Assembly: GCA_015680905.1 (NCBI GenBank)
Contig: CM027379.1
Span: 33,684,501 to 33,748,500 of the forward strand
DNA length: 64,000 nucleotides
Direction: 5' to 3'
Source: Coptis chinensis
Lineage: Eukaryota > Streptophyta > Magnoliopsida > Ranunculales > Ranunculaceae
The position numbers and the translations under genes are program-made. This document shows positions 1 through 11,222 of this stretch, piece after piece (the first letter of the stretch is position 1; each line of letters begins with the position of its first letter). Under the pieces are notes generated by a model, which was given only the letters and a program-made list of their open reading frames with translations, made no database searches and was not told the DNA's origin.

Positions 1-872
1 TAAGCTCAAACAGTTTTGACTAGTCAGGAGGTTAAATTATAGGTGCAGTTATTAAGGTGGGTTTCAAAGTTTCGAAAGCCTTTATGCAATCTGAATTAAA
101 CTCAAAGGATGCATATTTTGTAAGAAGATTGATTAAGGGTTTATCAATTTTTGAGAAATCTTGAATGAATCTTCTATAAAATCTAGCATGGCCTAGAGAG
201 GCTCGTATATCACGGATGTTCTGTGGAGTAGGTAGAGTAGAAATTTTGTCTATTTTAGCACTATTTACGTCTATCACATTTTTAGACACAATGTGACCTA
301 ACACTATTCCCTTTTTTACCATGAAGTGACACTTTTCCCAATTAAAGACCAGATTCTTCTCCTAAAAACACGCCAATACTTTAGAAATGTTGGATAGACA
401 GTCATCAAAAGAATCTCCATAGAGGGAAAAATCATCCATAAACACTTCCATGAATCTCTCCACCATATCACTGAAAAAGTGTAACATGCAGCGTTGAAAT
501 GTGGTAGGTGCATTGCAGAGACCGAAGGGTATATGGGCAGAAGCATAGGTTACAAAAGGGCAAGTGAAGGTAGTCTTTTTCTGATCGGATTCATCAATTC
601 AAATATGAAAATATCCTAAATATTCATCCAAGAAACAATAATAAGCATGTCCTGCTAGGCGTTCAAACATCTGATCAACAAAAGGCAGGGGAAAATGATT
701 TTTCCATGTGACAGCATTCAGCTTCCTATAGTCAATACAAATCCTCCACATGATAGGAACTCATGCTGGAATTAACTCCCCATCTTCATTTCAGACAATT
801 GTAATCCCAGACTTCTTTGGCACCACATGATTAGGACTAACCCATTCGCTATCAGATATGGGGTAAATGATT
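1..872 (-). pseudogene. pol: E1 reverse transcriptase and start of RNase H (broken)
   Basis: Reverse transcriptase copies element RNA into DNA inside the virus-like particle. Reading leftwards from 872 one finds the RT fingers/palm (CIDYRKLNAV near 720-745), the catalytic FMDD box (about 430), the VLGHIV thumb segment (about 285-305) and the link to RNase H (FETLKPTLITAPII, 32-75). Several in-frame stops break it, for example in the stretch following the SGITIV-like motif near 795 and near 363. The last 290 bases form one open frame (32-322). The RNase H catalytic part begins at the window edge. The frame that covers 316-546 in another phase is a shadow. Ty3/Gypsy identity is clear; the enzyme is dead in this copy. 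Confidence 0.88.
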
Positions 873-1932
873 CTAGCAACTAGTAATCTTAAGATCTCTT
901 CCCGTACTACTTATTTCATAGCTAGGTTTAAATGACGCTGTGGCACTTTGGTGTGTGGAAATCTTTTGCTCGATTCCTTTTATATAATCAAGAGACCAAC
1001 CAATGGTAGAACGATGTTCTTGAATCACTTTAACCAAGCGATCTTCTTCCTTTTTTGATAACTGAGATGAAATGATGGTGGGATAAGTGCCATCAAGATC
1101 AAGATAGATATATTTTAGGTCAGGAGGGAGAAGTTTAAGGTCAGGTATAGGTGTTGTAGGTAACAAGGTTTCTACAAGGTTATGTTCTTCCATAGTAAAC
1201 ACTTGGGCTGGTGAGGTCTCTTCATGTTTAGTTAACTCATAATCTGAATCATATAAGAGAACGGATTCCAAGGTGGCGTTGGTATCTTCCTTATAATGAT
1301 CCATATCGAAATCAGAGTCTCTAAAGGATAAGAACTGGTGCACCTCATTCTCTAGGAAAGTCCTGTCACAATATTCTTGCACTACACTTTCTATCATACT
1401 CACTTCTCCATCCAATTCCTTTTCCATCTGTTGCTTCATCTTCTTGAAAATATTGACTTCTACTGAGAGATTTCTGAAAGACATGGTTATAGATCCATTG
1501 CGGCCATTGATAAAGGTGTTGGCTGTTGCCAAAAAGGGACACCTTAAAATGATAGGTATGGAATCATGAGTGACTTCAGTGTCAAGGATGACGAAATCAA
1601 CAATGTAGTAAAAATCTTTAACCTTGATGAGCACATTTTCTACTACGCCTTTGGGGTATTTAATGGAACGATCGGCTAATTGTAAGGTCATAGCTGTAGG
1701 TGTAAGCTCATGGAAACCAAGTTATTTGAATAGGTAGTATGGAAGGAGGTTAACACTTGCTCCAAGATCGAGCAAGGCAGTAGCTGTGTACTTGTCTCCT
1801 ATAGTGCAAGGAATGGTAGGACGACCAGGATATTTATATTTGGTGGTTCTGTTAGTCTCTGTGAGGGATTGAAATTGTTATATAAGAAAGGCATCTTTTA
1901 GAATGTTAGTTCTTCTTTTGTTAGTGCACATG
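873..1932 (-). pseudogene. pol: E1 aspartic protease and protease-RT linker
   Basis: The protease cleaves the Gag-Pol polyprotein. The active-site region DLGASVNLL lies near 1755-1785; plant Athila-type proteases use DLG where many others have DTG/DSG. The open frame 873-1691 holds the rest of the domain (LADRSIKYPKGVVENVLIKV, then the flap-side ILRCPFLATAN, where relatives have ILGRPFLAT, so the usual Gly-Arg is Arg-Cys) and an acidic linker leading to RT. Stops upstream at about 1720 and 1880 separate the active site from the rest. The block ends at 1932 exactly where E2 was inserted; the preceding codons continue at 41387. Confidence 0.88.
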
Positions 1933-2804
1933 TGATGTTGATCTAGTGTTGAGTATTTCAAAGTTGTTTGATGAGGTTCACTATAAATTGTTTGGATCTT
2001 GAAAGAATAGGAGTTTAGAAGGAAGGAAGGTAGGATTCTTAGATTTTAGGACTTGTTTTCTTAACTCTAGTTGTATTGAAGAACATTAGAAAAAACTTGT
2101 TGAATGAAAGATTGAAAGCACAAACATTAAAAGAAAGAAATAACTTAAAGAAATGAAGAACAACTTCAAAGAAATAACTTGATTGAAATGAAGAACAAAG
2201 AAAGAAATAACTTGAGTGAAAAATGAAGAACAAAAAGTAAACAACGTGAATATAAATGACTTGAAAAATAAAAATTCAACACTACTCTTACATGACCCTA
2301 GAATAAGTCTAGGTGTATTCTCTCATCTTACTTTTGAGTTCTTATACCCTTACTTTTATAAAAGAGTGATTTGCCCTCTTCCTTTACAGTCAAGACACCT
2401 CACCAAGGTTGATTTATGCTTTTCCTTTTTCCTTTTTCTTTTTGCTTTTTGATTTCTTTTTGATCAAAATTATGTTTTAGAGAAAGCCTTCTTTTATATG
2501 AAGACATCTATCTCTGGTCTTCTGAGTTAAGGACTTGACTTTCATCTCTCTGGTTTGGAGTCCTTGACCTTTGACCTTTGACTTTGACTTTTTCAGCACT
2601 TTTTCATAGCAGCTTCGAGTCTTCCTAATAAGTGTAAATAAGGCTCTTTTTGGTGCTAAGATGCAACTTTTATGATAAGTGGTCTGAATTGCTCTGTAAC
2701 CAGAAAAATGCAATAAAAGCGATGAGTTGTCTTTTCATTATGCATAAGAAGGGTTGTAATACAGTAATATAAGGATAATAAAACGCACATTTGGGAGCTA
2801 ATCA
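1933..2804 (-). repeat. E2 3' LTR
   Basis: It matches 40525-41386 along its length, starting TGATGTTGATCTAG and ending GAGCTAATCA on the plus strand (the other copy ends GAGCTGATCA). The PPT-side end abuts an eroded PPT (2805-2817). Related LTR sequence recurs at 43626-43977, 52014-52209 and 53696-54713, which defines an LTR family shared by E1, E2 and E5. Confidence 0.92.
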
Positions 2805-3729
2805 CCAACCTAAAATAACATTTTGCTTGTCCTCAAACAAATAAAGATGAGAAAAAAAACCTAAGATCATAAATGAGTGATTTATTATGAATTATACTAA
2901 TCTCGTTTTGCGGAGTGCGATTGCATTGATCATATGCAACAAGGCCTTAAACCACTAGAAATTCCCTAGTGGACAAGTTTTAAGCCTCATAAGAGTTTTC
3001 CAGAGAAGGTACTCACAAACTTCTTCTATCTAGTTCAAAGGGCCTTGTCTCCTTATTTATTATCAAGAGTCTATACATCTCATTAGCGGGGAATAAGGGC
3101 AAACTCTTTTGAACTTAGAATAATATATGTACAATAATTTAACCATCTAAAGATAAATGTGCAAACATGAGCAATAAAATACAAAAGTAGAGTTGTTTCC
3201 AAAACTTTTGGAGAACGTCCTTAAGGTGGGTTCTCACAGGGATGTGTTAAAACACAAACTCTCTGATAGATTCACTCAAGTTTTGTTCTCTCAAATACAA
3301 CTGACATTTATATTCCTCACATACAGGAATGACGTCCAAAGGAAACTGGGGTCGATTGATCACATTTGCCACTTACTATCACACCATCCTATTCCTAATT
3401 AAGTTAAAGGTCTTTTATTAGGAGTTACAGGGTTAGAGTGATGGTTTAAAAAGAAAAAGGAAGGGAAAAACAAAAATCTGATAAGTTGAGAAATTGGGTC
3501 TTCAAGATACTTGTAACTAAAAAAGAACCTCATTTTGTTCTTTGCTTCCAAATTGTGATTATTTATCCCTTTAGCTTTGTGACTCCATATGATTTTGAAA
3601 TTTCTGATATCGTCTCCTTTTGATTTTGAACTTTTAGGTGATTCGATTTTTGACTCTGATTTTTTGGAGTTTTAGTTTTTGATGGGTCTTTCTTTTCTTT
3701 TCGAAACAACTAATCTATTTTTGTGCAAG
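2805..3729 (-). other. E2 3' UTR, PPT-proximal part with conserved hairpins
   Basis: No coding signal. The eroded PPT is at 2805-2817. Next, upstream in the RNA, is a hairpin (2822-2841, one arm mutated) and a palindrome CCACTAG...CTAGTGG (2952-2972). Both are clearly homologous to 43978-44140, 49697-49872, 16283-16454 and 26485-26652 in the other elements. The region ends where solo LTR SL1 was inserted at the TSD 3725-3729. Confidence 0.8.
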
Positions 3730-5058
3730 TGATAAGAAAGAATTTGTTTTTATTATACTAGTAGTACTCGTGAACAGTAGATTAGAGATGCTTGAACAGT
3801 AGAGAAAGAGGTGAAAATAGTAGATAATATACTCTTAATATCGTAGAAATAATGAGGAGTAGTCGTGTTTGCCAAACTCTAGTCGTACACTACTTTGATG
3901 CAAGTTTAGATTAGAAATATGTTTTACTAGTGAGAGTCAAAACAGTAGATTTAAGGGTGAAAAACAATGTTTAACAAGATGATAAAAGGGATTAGAGAGG
4001 GGAAATTCCACCACGCGATTCGATTGACTATTATTTAGTTATCGAATCGCTTGTTTGATTCCTAGTGAACACCAAGTCCTCTTGGATCAAGGCTTTACTA
4101 GCATGAGAGTTTAGCTCCACCACAAATATCTTTGATGGTGGCTCTAAACTCTAGTTCTACAATGTGAGCTACTATCTCTAGACACTCACAACAAAGAACT
4201 TGAAGTTCTTACAAAACAATTAAAATCTAAATGCTAACCATCCTCACGTGGCTTCATAAACCCCCTCTAATGGAGGTTTAGCCTTTTGTCATCGGATTGG
4301 AATTAATAATAATATATGACATAATGTAAAAGAACAAGAATTGAAATAAATGCTTTTTATTTAATAGAGTAATGGTGGCTACAAATGCTAACCCTAATTA
4401 TAAACTAAAGAGAAGTAAACCTAATTAAACTAAACTAACTAATTTTTAACTAAAGAGGGGAAGCTAGAAGAAGGGTGAATAAGTTTTCCCTTAACCCTCT
4501 TTATATAGGAGAGGGTTAGGGTTACATTTTCGTGCATGGGTAAAAAAGGGGCACTTTGGGCCTCTAAAGTGAGCCCAAAGTCCATTAGGTTAAGTTTAAA
4601 GAGGCCACAACTACTATAAATAACTTTCATGCCCTTTTTGTCCACTTTTACAGCTTTGATTGGGCCAAATCTGGATCCATTGTAAAGCTGGTTCTGAGCC
4701 GGTCGTTTTGACATAAAGTAGTCCCAATTCCTAGGCTCGAGTCTAATGATATGGCCTATTGAAGTTCTACTGACTTTTCTGTCCTTTTTCTACTCGGATT
4801 GACTTTGATTTTTCAGCTTTGACTGGGCTTAAAAAAAGGCTTTTCTTCATGATTCTTGGGCTTTAAATATAGAACTTCCTTGGCAATCATCTTGACTCGT
4901 TTTCCATGCAAAAGTGGTGCCTTTAGTCACCTAATCATCTTCAAGTCCTGAAATGGACAAAAACACGTAAACAGTACTAGCTCTCATTTATTACAAACAT
5001 AATTTGCCTAAGTAGAATACTATTAAGGGGTTTAAAATACACTTTTAGGTGCTTATCA
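3730..5058 (-). mobile_element. SL1: solo LTR (E6 family) inside the E2 3' UTR
   Basis: The sequence starts TGATAAGAAAG and ends GGTGCTTATCA. It is flanked by GCAAG (3725-3729) and ACAAG (5059-5063), a 5-bp duplication with one substitution. The homologous E5 region at about 44965 shows the uninterrupted target ...TTTGTACAAGGTCTTC. The inner two thirds match the E6 LTR (48313-49696), including the stretch around 4520-4620 versus 49175-49275. A TATA-like box CTATATAAAG (minus, 4499-4508) lies at the same place as in the E6 LTR. A single LTR with a TSD and no internal region is the product of LTR-LTR recombination. Confidence 0.9.
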
Positions 5059-5927
5059 ACAAGGTCTTCTCTTCTCCTTTTCTAATATCCATCCAATTCT
5101 CAACTCGTCAGCTGGGTATGCTTTTTATTGTGTGTTGTAACGGATTAGGGATTTACGGTGAAGAATAAAAAGGATTTTAAAAATTGGTGAAGGCTCAAAA
5201 AATGGATAACTAGAGGAAAACTATCTTTTTGGGTTTTTAACATTTATTTGGCTATATCGATCCAAAAAGGGCCTAAATTCTCTCCTAGGATATGGCGTGG
5301 TGACCAAGCAAGTGGACGTGTGACCTTTCTATCCGGAAATCCTTTGTGCATCACTCAATAATCATTCAGATGAGGCTTTTGGCTAGATTCTCAAAGGGTA
5401 TGGAACTTAATTGTTTTAACCTTGGTCTCGGAAACTCACTGTTATATACAATCAAATACTTATGCATGCCATTTATGAAAAGATGTAGAAACTATTGTAC
5501 GTATATTAGTCTAAGTTCGAAGAACAAGTACTTAGTCTATTGCTATCATGAGACATCTAAACTTTTTATTCATCATAGAAAAAGGAAACAAGACTTTTTA
5601 ATACTAAATAGAAAAATATTTTTGGTCTTTTTCGAATTTTTTTTTAGAAAGGAAGAAATATACTATTATATCTAATATTGAAAATGCATAGTTTTTGCAA
5701 AATGTTACTATACCACCCCCAAATAGAAATATGCTTTGTCCTCAAAGTATGAAGAGATATAAGGAAACAGATTACCATAAAAACATGACCAAAAACGGCG
5801 ATACACCTGTATTCTGTTCTTCATGATGAAAATACACCACCCCCAAATAAGTTTGGGGCGTGGGTTGTTTGATATAAAATGAGAAATACATGGATTATTG
5901 TACTAGGGATTTACTTAATTATTCTAC
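5059..5927 (-). other. E2 3' UTR, upstream part with second hairpin-PPT module
   Basis: Noncoding. A segment at about 5252-5335 recurs at 17391-17465 and 50797-50875. The second module consists of a PPT-like run (ACCACCCCCAAAT, 5712-5724) and a hairpin with core CTTTG-TCCT-CAAAG (5734-5747), in the same order as the module at the LTR border. A further CACCCCCAAA...TTTGGGGCG inverted repeat lies at 5832-5855. The region stops at the CACTA insertion (TSD TAC, 5925-5927). Confidence 0.7.
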
Positions 5928-6180
5928 CACTACTAAAAAAAAAGCCTTATTATGACGGCTGATTTTTTTCTATCTTGACGGTTTTCAAGATAGGTGTCTC
6001 AGTGATAATTTTATGACAGTTATTGCATCACTGTGTCGTGTATGATACAAGCATCAAGAAAATATAATAATTTTTTGACGGCTTTCCTAAAACTATCAAG
6101 TTTGACTTTTTTTTTATGACAGCTTTGTGTAATGTATGACGTGTTTAATACACACGTCAAGAAAATTTATGACACAACTT
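5928..6180. repeat. CACTA left subterminal repeats
   Basis: Variants of TGACGGCT/TGACGGTT/TGACAGTT occur near 5950, 5978, 6012, 6076 and 6116 in both orientations. Subterminal arrays of this sort bind the TNPA-type transposase of En/Spm elements; the assignment here rests on position and repetition. Confidence 0.75.
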
Positions 6181-6339
6181 AAGTTAACCATCAGTAGTAG
6201 GGGACTGGTTTGCCTTGTTTGTGTGTTCTGGACCCATCGAGGTTTTTTCACTTTTTGCTTTTCTGAAGCGTCAAGACTCGAGAGAAATAGAAGTCTCACC
6301 ATAAAAGATCAAGAGATAAAACACAAAAAACCAAAATGA

Positions 6340-9300
6340 AAGAGTTTAGTTCCCACACACTGCCGAAGTCCTCTCTTCCTCAAAACCAATTTTTGTCCCT
6401 CGAAACCAAATCCCTAGCTAAGCCTCCTTTGCCATATCTCTTTCTCTTCTCTTCCATGCTCGAAATCCTTTCTTAGGCATTGGGAAACTCACAGGAGAAA
6501 ATCAATTTTTGCTGCACATTTTGATGAGAAGAAAATTTTGGTATTTGCTGAACTTATGGCAAACAAGTGAGCACTTATTTTTTTTCCGTCTCTTCCTATT
6601 TTCAATCCTGTTGATCAACATTTTGATCTAAAGAAATTGGTCTTTTGAATGTTTTTATAGAAAATAGTTGGTATTTGTTTTTCGAAAATATAGTTTTACA
6701 TAAAACATTTTGTTGCGTTGCATATATAAATGTTTAAGTCGCTAATAAGGTTTTGATTATGTGTTGTAGTTGGTTAAAATTATATGCAAATGTGGGGGGT
6801 TATGTTCTATGCATAATAGATGTTTGATAAAATGGTAGATAGGGTTTCCAGTTTGCAATCTGGTTTTATTATAAAACTTTACCCTTTGGTTGTTTATTTT
6901 ATCACATTACGTAAACAACAAGTGCAATATATATATATATGCGATGAGCTCTATTGCCTGAATTATATTCAGAATCAAAAGGTTTCTTTTCAAATTGGTT
7001 TGTTGTGTTTAATTTTATCAATCTTAATTTCATGCACATTATTGAAATTGGAATTCCGTGTAATAGCAAATTATTGGAATTCAGTGTAATAGCAAATTAC
7101 TTGTGAGAAAGTGCTATACCTGTTTTCATGAGGGAGATAACCAACTATTTCAATGTTCAGTTTATGTTTATGATGATAGATACATGATAGTTTTATTACT
7201 ATTTTCATGTTTTCCCATGCAGTTTTATTTTATTTTAATAATTTCTAAACACACTTGTTTGATGTATGTGTGTGCTTGAAGTTACTGTGGGTAGGCTTTT
7301 GGGCTTGGGGGAGATTGTATGTAGGAAGCTGAACAAGGTAAAACTAACTTATCTTCATTTTAGGATGAAATCTTTTCCAAGCTCTTCTGAACAATCAAAT
7401 CGTAAGGTAATAAGCTCAATTGGAATACATGATTTAATAAATTTATACATGGGCATTCAATACTGTCTTATTCCAAAAGCACATAATGCATACCATGTCA
7501 ATATTTCTTATTTGTTCTTACTTCAATTTTACTATTCTTAAGATTTGCAAATCCTTCATCTCCAACTCCTCCAATGATGCGGAAATAGTGATAAAATGAT
7601 TCTACGTCTTGAAATAGGCAACAGACATTATGTACCTTACCTAGAGATATGGGCATAGAGTCGTAGACACATAGTTCGTTCTGTAATCTGCTATGACTTA
7701 TAAGCCACCATTGGTTGATGCTATAACCGAGTGAACTACAGAATTATGAGGCATTACTTGGAGTCACTCTGTTTAGATTTGTGGCCTCATACAATTATTG
7801 GTGTACAGTCTAACAATGGCAATGTTAGATCAGTAATGTGTACTTTTGTTAGCACCATCGTTTGTTAGCACCCCTTTTTAATGATCCTTAACTAATTTAT
7901 CTAGTGTATGCTATACAATTTGCTTGAAAAGATTATAGCTAGAGCTTGTTGTCTCATGTCATTGAATTAATCATATTTCTCATATATGTTTCTTTACCAA
8001 CAAAAAGGAAAGAAACTACTTTATAGGTCTTAGTCGTAGTTTGCTTTCTTTGCGCGCAGTTGCCATGTTAACCATTAATATTGCACTTATATGTCGTGTT
8101 AATTCTTTATTTTTTTCTACAGTCCATTGATCTAGATGTTTTTTTGTTCATGCATGGCTTTTCTTGTTACCTATGCGTACTGGTGAACTTTGTTTCAAAT
8201 AAGGTCCTGCCTTATAACCATAAGATTTTTTTTCGCTAATCCCTAACCATAAGAACTTGATATGTATTCATTGATTTTTTTTGGGAGTATAGAAAGTCCT
8301 TGTCTCATGACCAGTAGTAGGTTTGTACACTTGATTGGAATATTTTTTTTCTAGCCTTCCATCACATTAAAGTATTTAATTTGGATTCAACTTGTTTTAT
8401 TATAGTTGAACTTTTGATAATTGTATGCACTTGTGTTAGGAGGCGGTAGGACAGCAGTAGACATTCCTTACAACTGCTGGGCGGAAGTTCCCCAATGTTT
8501 TACAGTAAGTTGGAAACTCTTTTTTTGTTCCGATAAGAGTAAGTGGATACTATTGGCATTCCTTGCAACTGCTGGAAGTTCCCTAGGGTTTGCAATAAGT
8601 TGGATACTCTCAAGCAGGCATGTTATGACTGTGTTGCTCTTCATAGTGGTGTTAGATTTGTTGAAGTGTTCACTGATCATGTTGTGATAAATTGATTGAG
8701 GTGTAACCTCTCTCTTTCCCTCTTTTGCAGCCCTATGGCTTGTCATACGGATCTCAGTTTAGTTACGTCAAGAGCTCATGAATCACGTACAGTTTCAGGG
8801 TGAACACAACAATTGCTAAGAAGGTAGTTATCTGCAATTTAATGCCTATCGAAGTATATACAGTTAATTGAATTTTATCAATTCATAATCGAAATAGTAT
8901 TATATCAACTTAATGAAATGTTTCTATATGGGTTGATGTTGTAGTCATATTTTGGTTCGAAGATATAGCACATCTATATCTAGGTATATATGTTCACAAG
9001 ATGGTAGTCAATCTTTGTAATGCTTGTGCAAGAAAATCTGGAATCTAGCTTCACAAGTGGTTACTGCATTGTCTTTCTATTATTATTATTATTATTTTTA
9101 AATGTAATGAAGATTAAATTAATGTACCGCCCCCTTCCAATCTCTTACCTAGTTGTTACATTTGTGGATATTGTATATTAGGCTTTCAACTTGGAAATGT
9201 GTTGCGACATTATTGGTGGTTATTTATGTTAAGATTAAGACCCGATTGAGACTTGCTGAACAAGCAGATACATGGAGCTTGCACAAGCAAGATCTGGTGT

Positions 9301-9680
9301 TTGGCATTGCTCTATTTCAACAGTTTATCTTTGCATTAGGTTTTTTTGGATGGGAGACAATGGATAATTGTTCGGGTGATTAACGGAAGAGTAAGACCTT
9401 GGCAGGCTCATTAAGATGGATATATAGTCGATTAGAATATATATTTGTATGATGTGTTCAAATTTAATTAGTTTTTCAATGTTTTGGATCATGTAACATA
9501 CGACATTTTGCATAATATATTATATAATCGAGAAAGTTTTCGAACTTTATATAGATTATTTAATTATCAAGTTTCTACAATGGAGCTAATTGTTTACAGC
9601 TTTAAATGCTTTCTACTGTAAATTATCTACAGGTGTGTGTATATATATTGAAATGAGGATTTTTTTTTTTATTTTTTTCA
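6340..9680 (+). other. CACTA interior, possible captured gene fragments
   Basis: No transposon gene is recognisable. Several short open segments are bounded by splice-like signals. Examples are a segment ending CAAACAA/GTGAGC near 6569, one at 7266-7337 ending AAG/GTAAAA, and one beginning after TTTTAG near 7364 and ending AAG/GTAATA near 7406. A near-duplicate pair of about 65 bases (around 8455-8520 and 8540-8610, each with a CTTACAACTGCTGG-like core and ending GTTGGA.ACTCT) sits inside. CACTA elements are known to pick up host exons. The gene of origin is not recognisable to me, and intron-like AT-rich DNA could give the same impression. A TTA/ATT microsatellite lies at about 9078-9097. 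Confidence 0.35.
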
Positions 9681-9685
9681 AATTA

Positions 9686-9999
9686 TGTTATGACGGTTGT
9701 AGAAAATCAGTCAAGAAACATTGTAATTTCTTGACGGTTTTTTGTTAAGAAATCATGACGAATACAGAGGAAGTGACACAATAGCTCTCCCATATTATGA
9801 CATTTTCAAATGAATATATATCATAAGGGCATGACCTTTTAAGACAGCTTTCTAGTAACCGTCATAAATTTAATGACGGTTTTGGTTGACTTTTTATGAC
9901 GCCCCCAGTAATGACGGGTTTTTTCTCACCTAGAAGCCATCATCACAGGTATATCATGAAAACTTTTAGCTGTCATTAAAAGCCATTTTTTTAGTAGTG
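9686..9999. repeat. CACTA right subterminal repeats
   Basis: TGACGG-type motifs recur near 9691, 9732, 9755, 9874, 9896 and 9911, with inverted copies (CCGTCAT, near 9858). They mirror the left-end array. Confidence 0.75.
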
Positions 10000-10002
10000 T
10001 AC

Positions 10003-10235
10003 TATGAAATTTTTGGATTTTTGAAAACATATGAAATACATAAAAGAAAAATAGAAAATTTTGGCATGATGTATTTGTATTACCTTCTACTCATATACCA
10101 AATTCCATAAGAAAACAAATAAAACAAGCAGATAAAATTACACTACTAGTTATAATTATACATAAGTACGGAAAGAAAACAAATTGAAAAATAAAACATG
10201 AACTATAACTATCTATATGGACACTAGGGAGTTGC
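10003..10235 (-). other. E2 3' UTR next to ORF3
   Basis: AT-rich noncoding sequence continuing the UTR interrupted by the CACTA element; it is homologous to 45525-45765 in E5. No other signal seen. Confidence 0.7.
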
Positions 10236-11222
10236 CTAGTTAAAATTCATGCGTGACTTGTCACGACGTCGAGAAGATCCTTCTCCTGGCTGACGTCGAG
10301 TCCTAGTGTGTCTATCGCTATGTGGGAGTGTGTCTTTAATGCTCTGCAGTGTTCTCGTGACACTGTGCTGGAAACGTCGCTGCTCCTGTTGGAAAGACTG
10401 CTGCTCATATCTGTGGTTTTGCTGAGCCACTATGGTAGCTTGCTGTGTTTGCCTGAGTTGGTGAATGTGTTGGTGCAGAATCCTCTGGCCTCCATGGAGG
10501 AAGTGAATTCTATCTATGGGCTGAGTGAACTGTCCAGTGGCAACTTTAGCGAAGTAGTCCACTTGCTCGGTAGGGCGTGCTTGCTCGGCGACTCTGGCAG
10601 CAGGTGGATGCCAAATTTTATGTACGCAGTGGGTATAGATAGGACCTATAGAAGCGTTTTTTACCTCCATTAACGCATCTGTAGCATCGAACCACCAGTG
10701 CTGCTTGATCTTAGTGACCTGCACTAGTAGAGGGGCGGTGGACCTCTTGGGTTTATAGAATTGCTCCCAAACGAAGGTGATAATGCAGAAGCTGTTCTTC
10801 TGCTCCTGAAGAATCCACAGGATGTATAGCATCGCCTTACCAATATCAGAAGGTTTGGCTGAGTCTATCAAGTTGAAGGCTGTCCACTGAGATATTTCCA
10901 AGTGATTCCTTCACAGCAAGTTCTAAAATGTGCAGTGTGACGTGGGGCTTTTCCTACCCTCGAGAATCGTTTCTACCATCATCACATTAATGGCCTTGTT
11001 GTTTGGGGACTGTTCCATCTGAATATAAGCCTTAGTAAGCTCACTCACCACATCCTTAGTGAGCTCGAACGTGTAGCCATCCATGACCACCGTGATGCGG
11101 TCATTCTCCTCTCGTTGCATACGGTTATAAAATGAAAGAGTGAGAGAAGGAGAATAACTCGCACCTTCCAACAAAACCAAAGGTTCCCATCCTCCTATTC
11201 TAATCTCAGCCTTGAAGTGCAC
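10236..11222 (-). pseudogene. E2 ORF3, Athila-type protein downstream of integrase
   Basis: The reading frame starts MHFKAEIR at 11222 and ends near 10236 in a basic tail (RTRRQPGEGSSRRRDKSR). Two stops at about 10923 and 10908 break it. At both sites the E5 copy has a C-starting codon (CAG and CGA), so both are C-to-T changes. Compared with E5 it also lacks a few residues after VVSE. Visible features are an N-terminal folded region, a central hydrophobic stretch (ISQWTAFNLIDSAKPSDIGKAMLYILWIL), a Gln-rich probable coiled coil and a basic C terminus. No transmembrane or envelope fusion features are seen, so 'env-like' refers to position only. The layout recalls the 'putative plant transposon protein' family found in Athila elements; the molecular function is unknown. 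Confidence 0.7.

Larger units (their letters stand above)
5928..9999. mobile_element. CACTA (En/Spm-type) DNA transposon, non-autonomous, 4.07 kb
   Basis: The ends are CACTACTAAAAAAAAAGCC (5928-) and the inverted ...TTTTTTTAGTAGTG (ending 9999). The 3-bp duplication TAC flanks both sides (5925-5927, 10000-10002). CACTA termini and a 3-bp TSD are the hallmarks of this superfamily. The paralogous E5 sequence at about 45515-45530 (ATTATTCTACTATGAAAT) is the unoccupied site, which fixes both boundaries. Short TGACGG-type motifs crowd both ends. I see no transposase domain inside, so it is probably mobilised in trans. The interior may carry captured host exons. Confidence 0.92.

Noticed and set aside
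316..546. Trp/Met-rich frame repeated at 15014-15256
   Set aside because: Out-of-phase shadow of the RT palm in E1 and E2; the real frame with FMDD overlaps it.
6114..6339. Overlapping frames on both strands in the CACTA left part as a transposase
   Set aside because: Too short, no DDE-type or TNPD motif, and they run into subterminal repeats.
10308..10673. Plus-strand frame of 121 codons opposite ORF3 (and its counterpart at 45809-46135)
   Set aside because: It is antisense to a recognised coding region whose codon bias keeps the complement open; no domain signal of its own.
10236..11222. ORF3 as a viral-type envelope protein
   Set aside because: No signal peptide, fusion peptide or transmembrane anchor; only its position is env-like.
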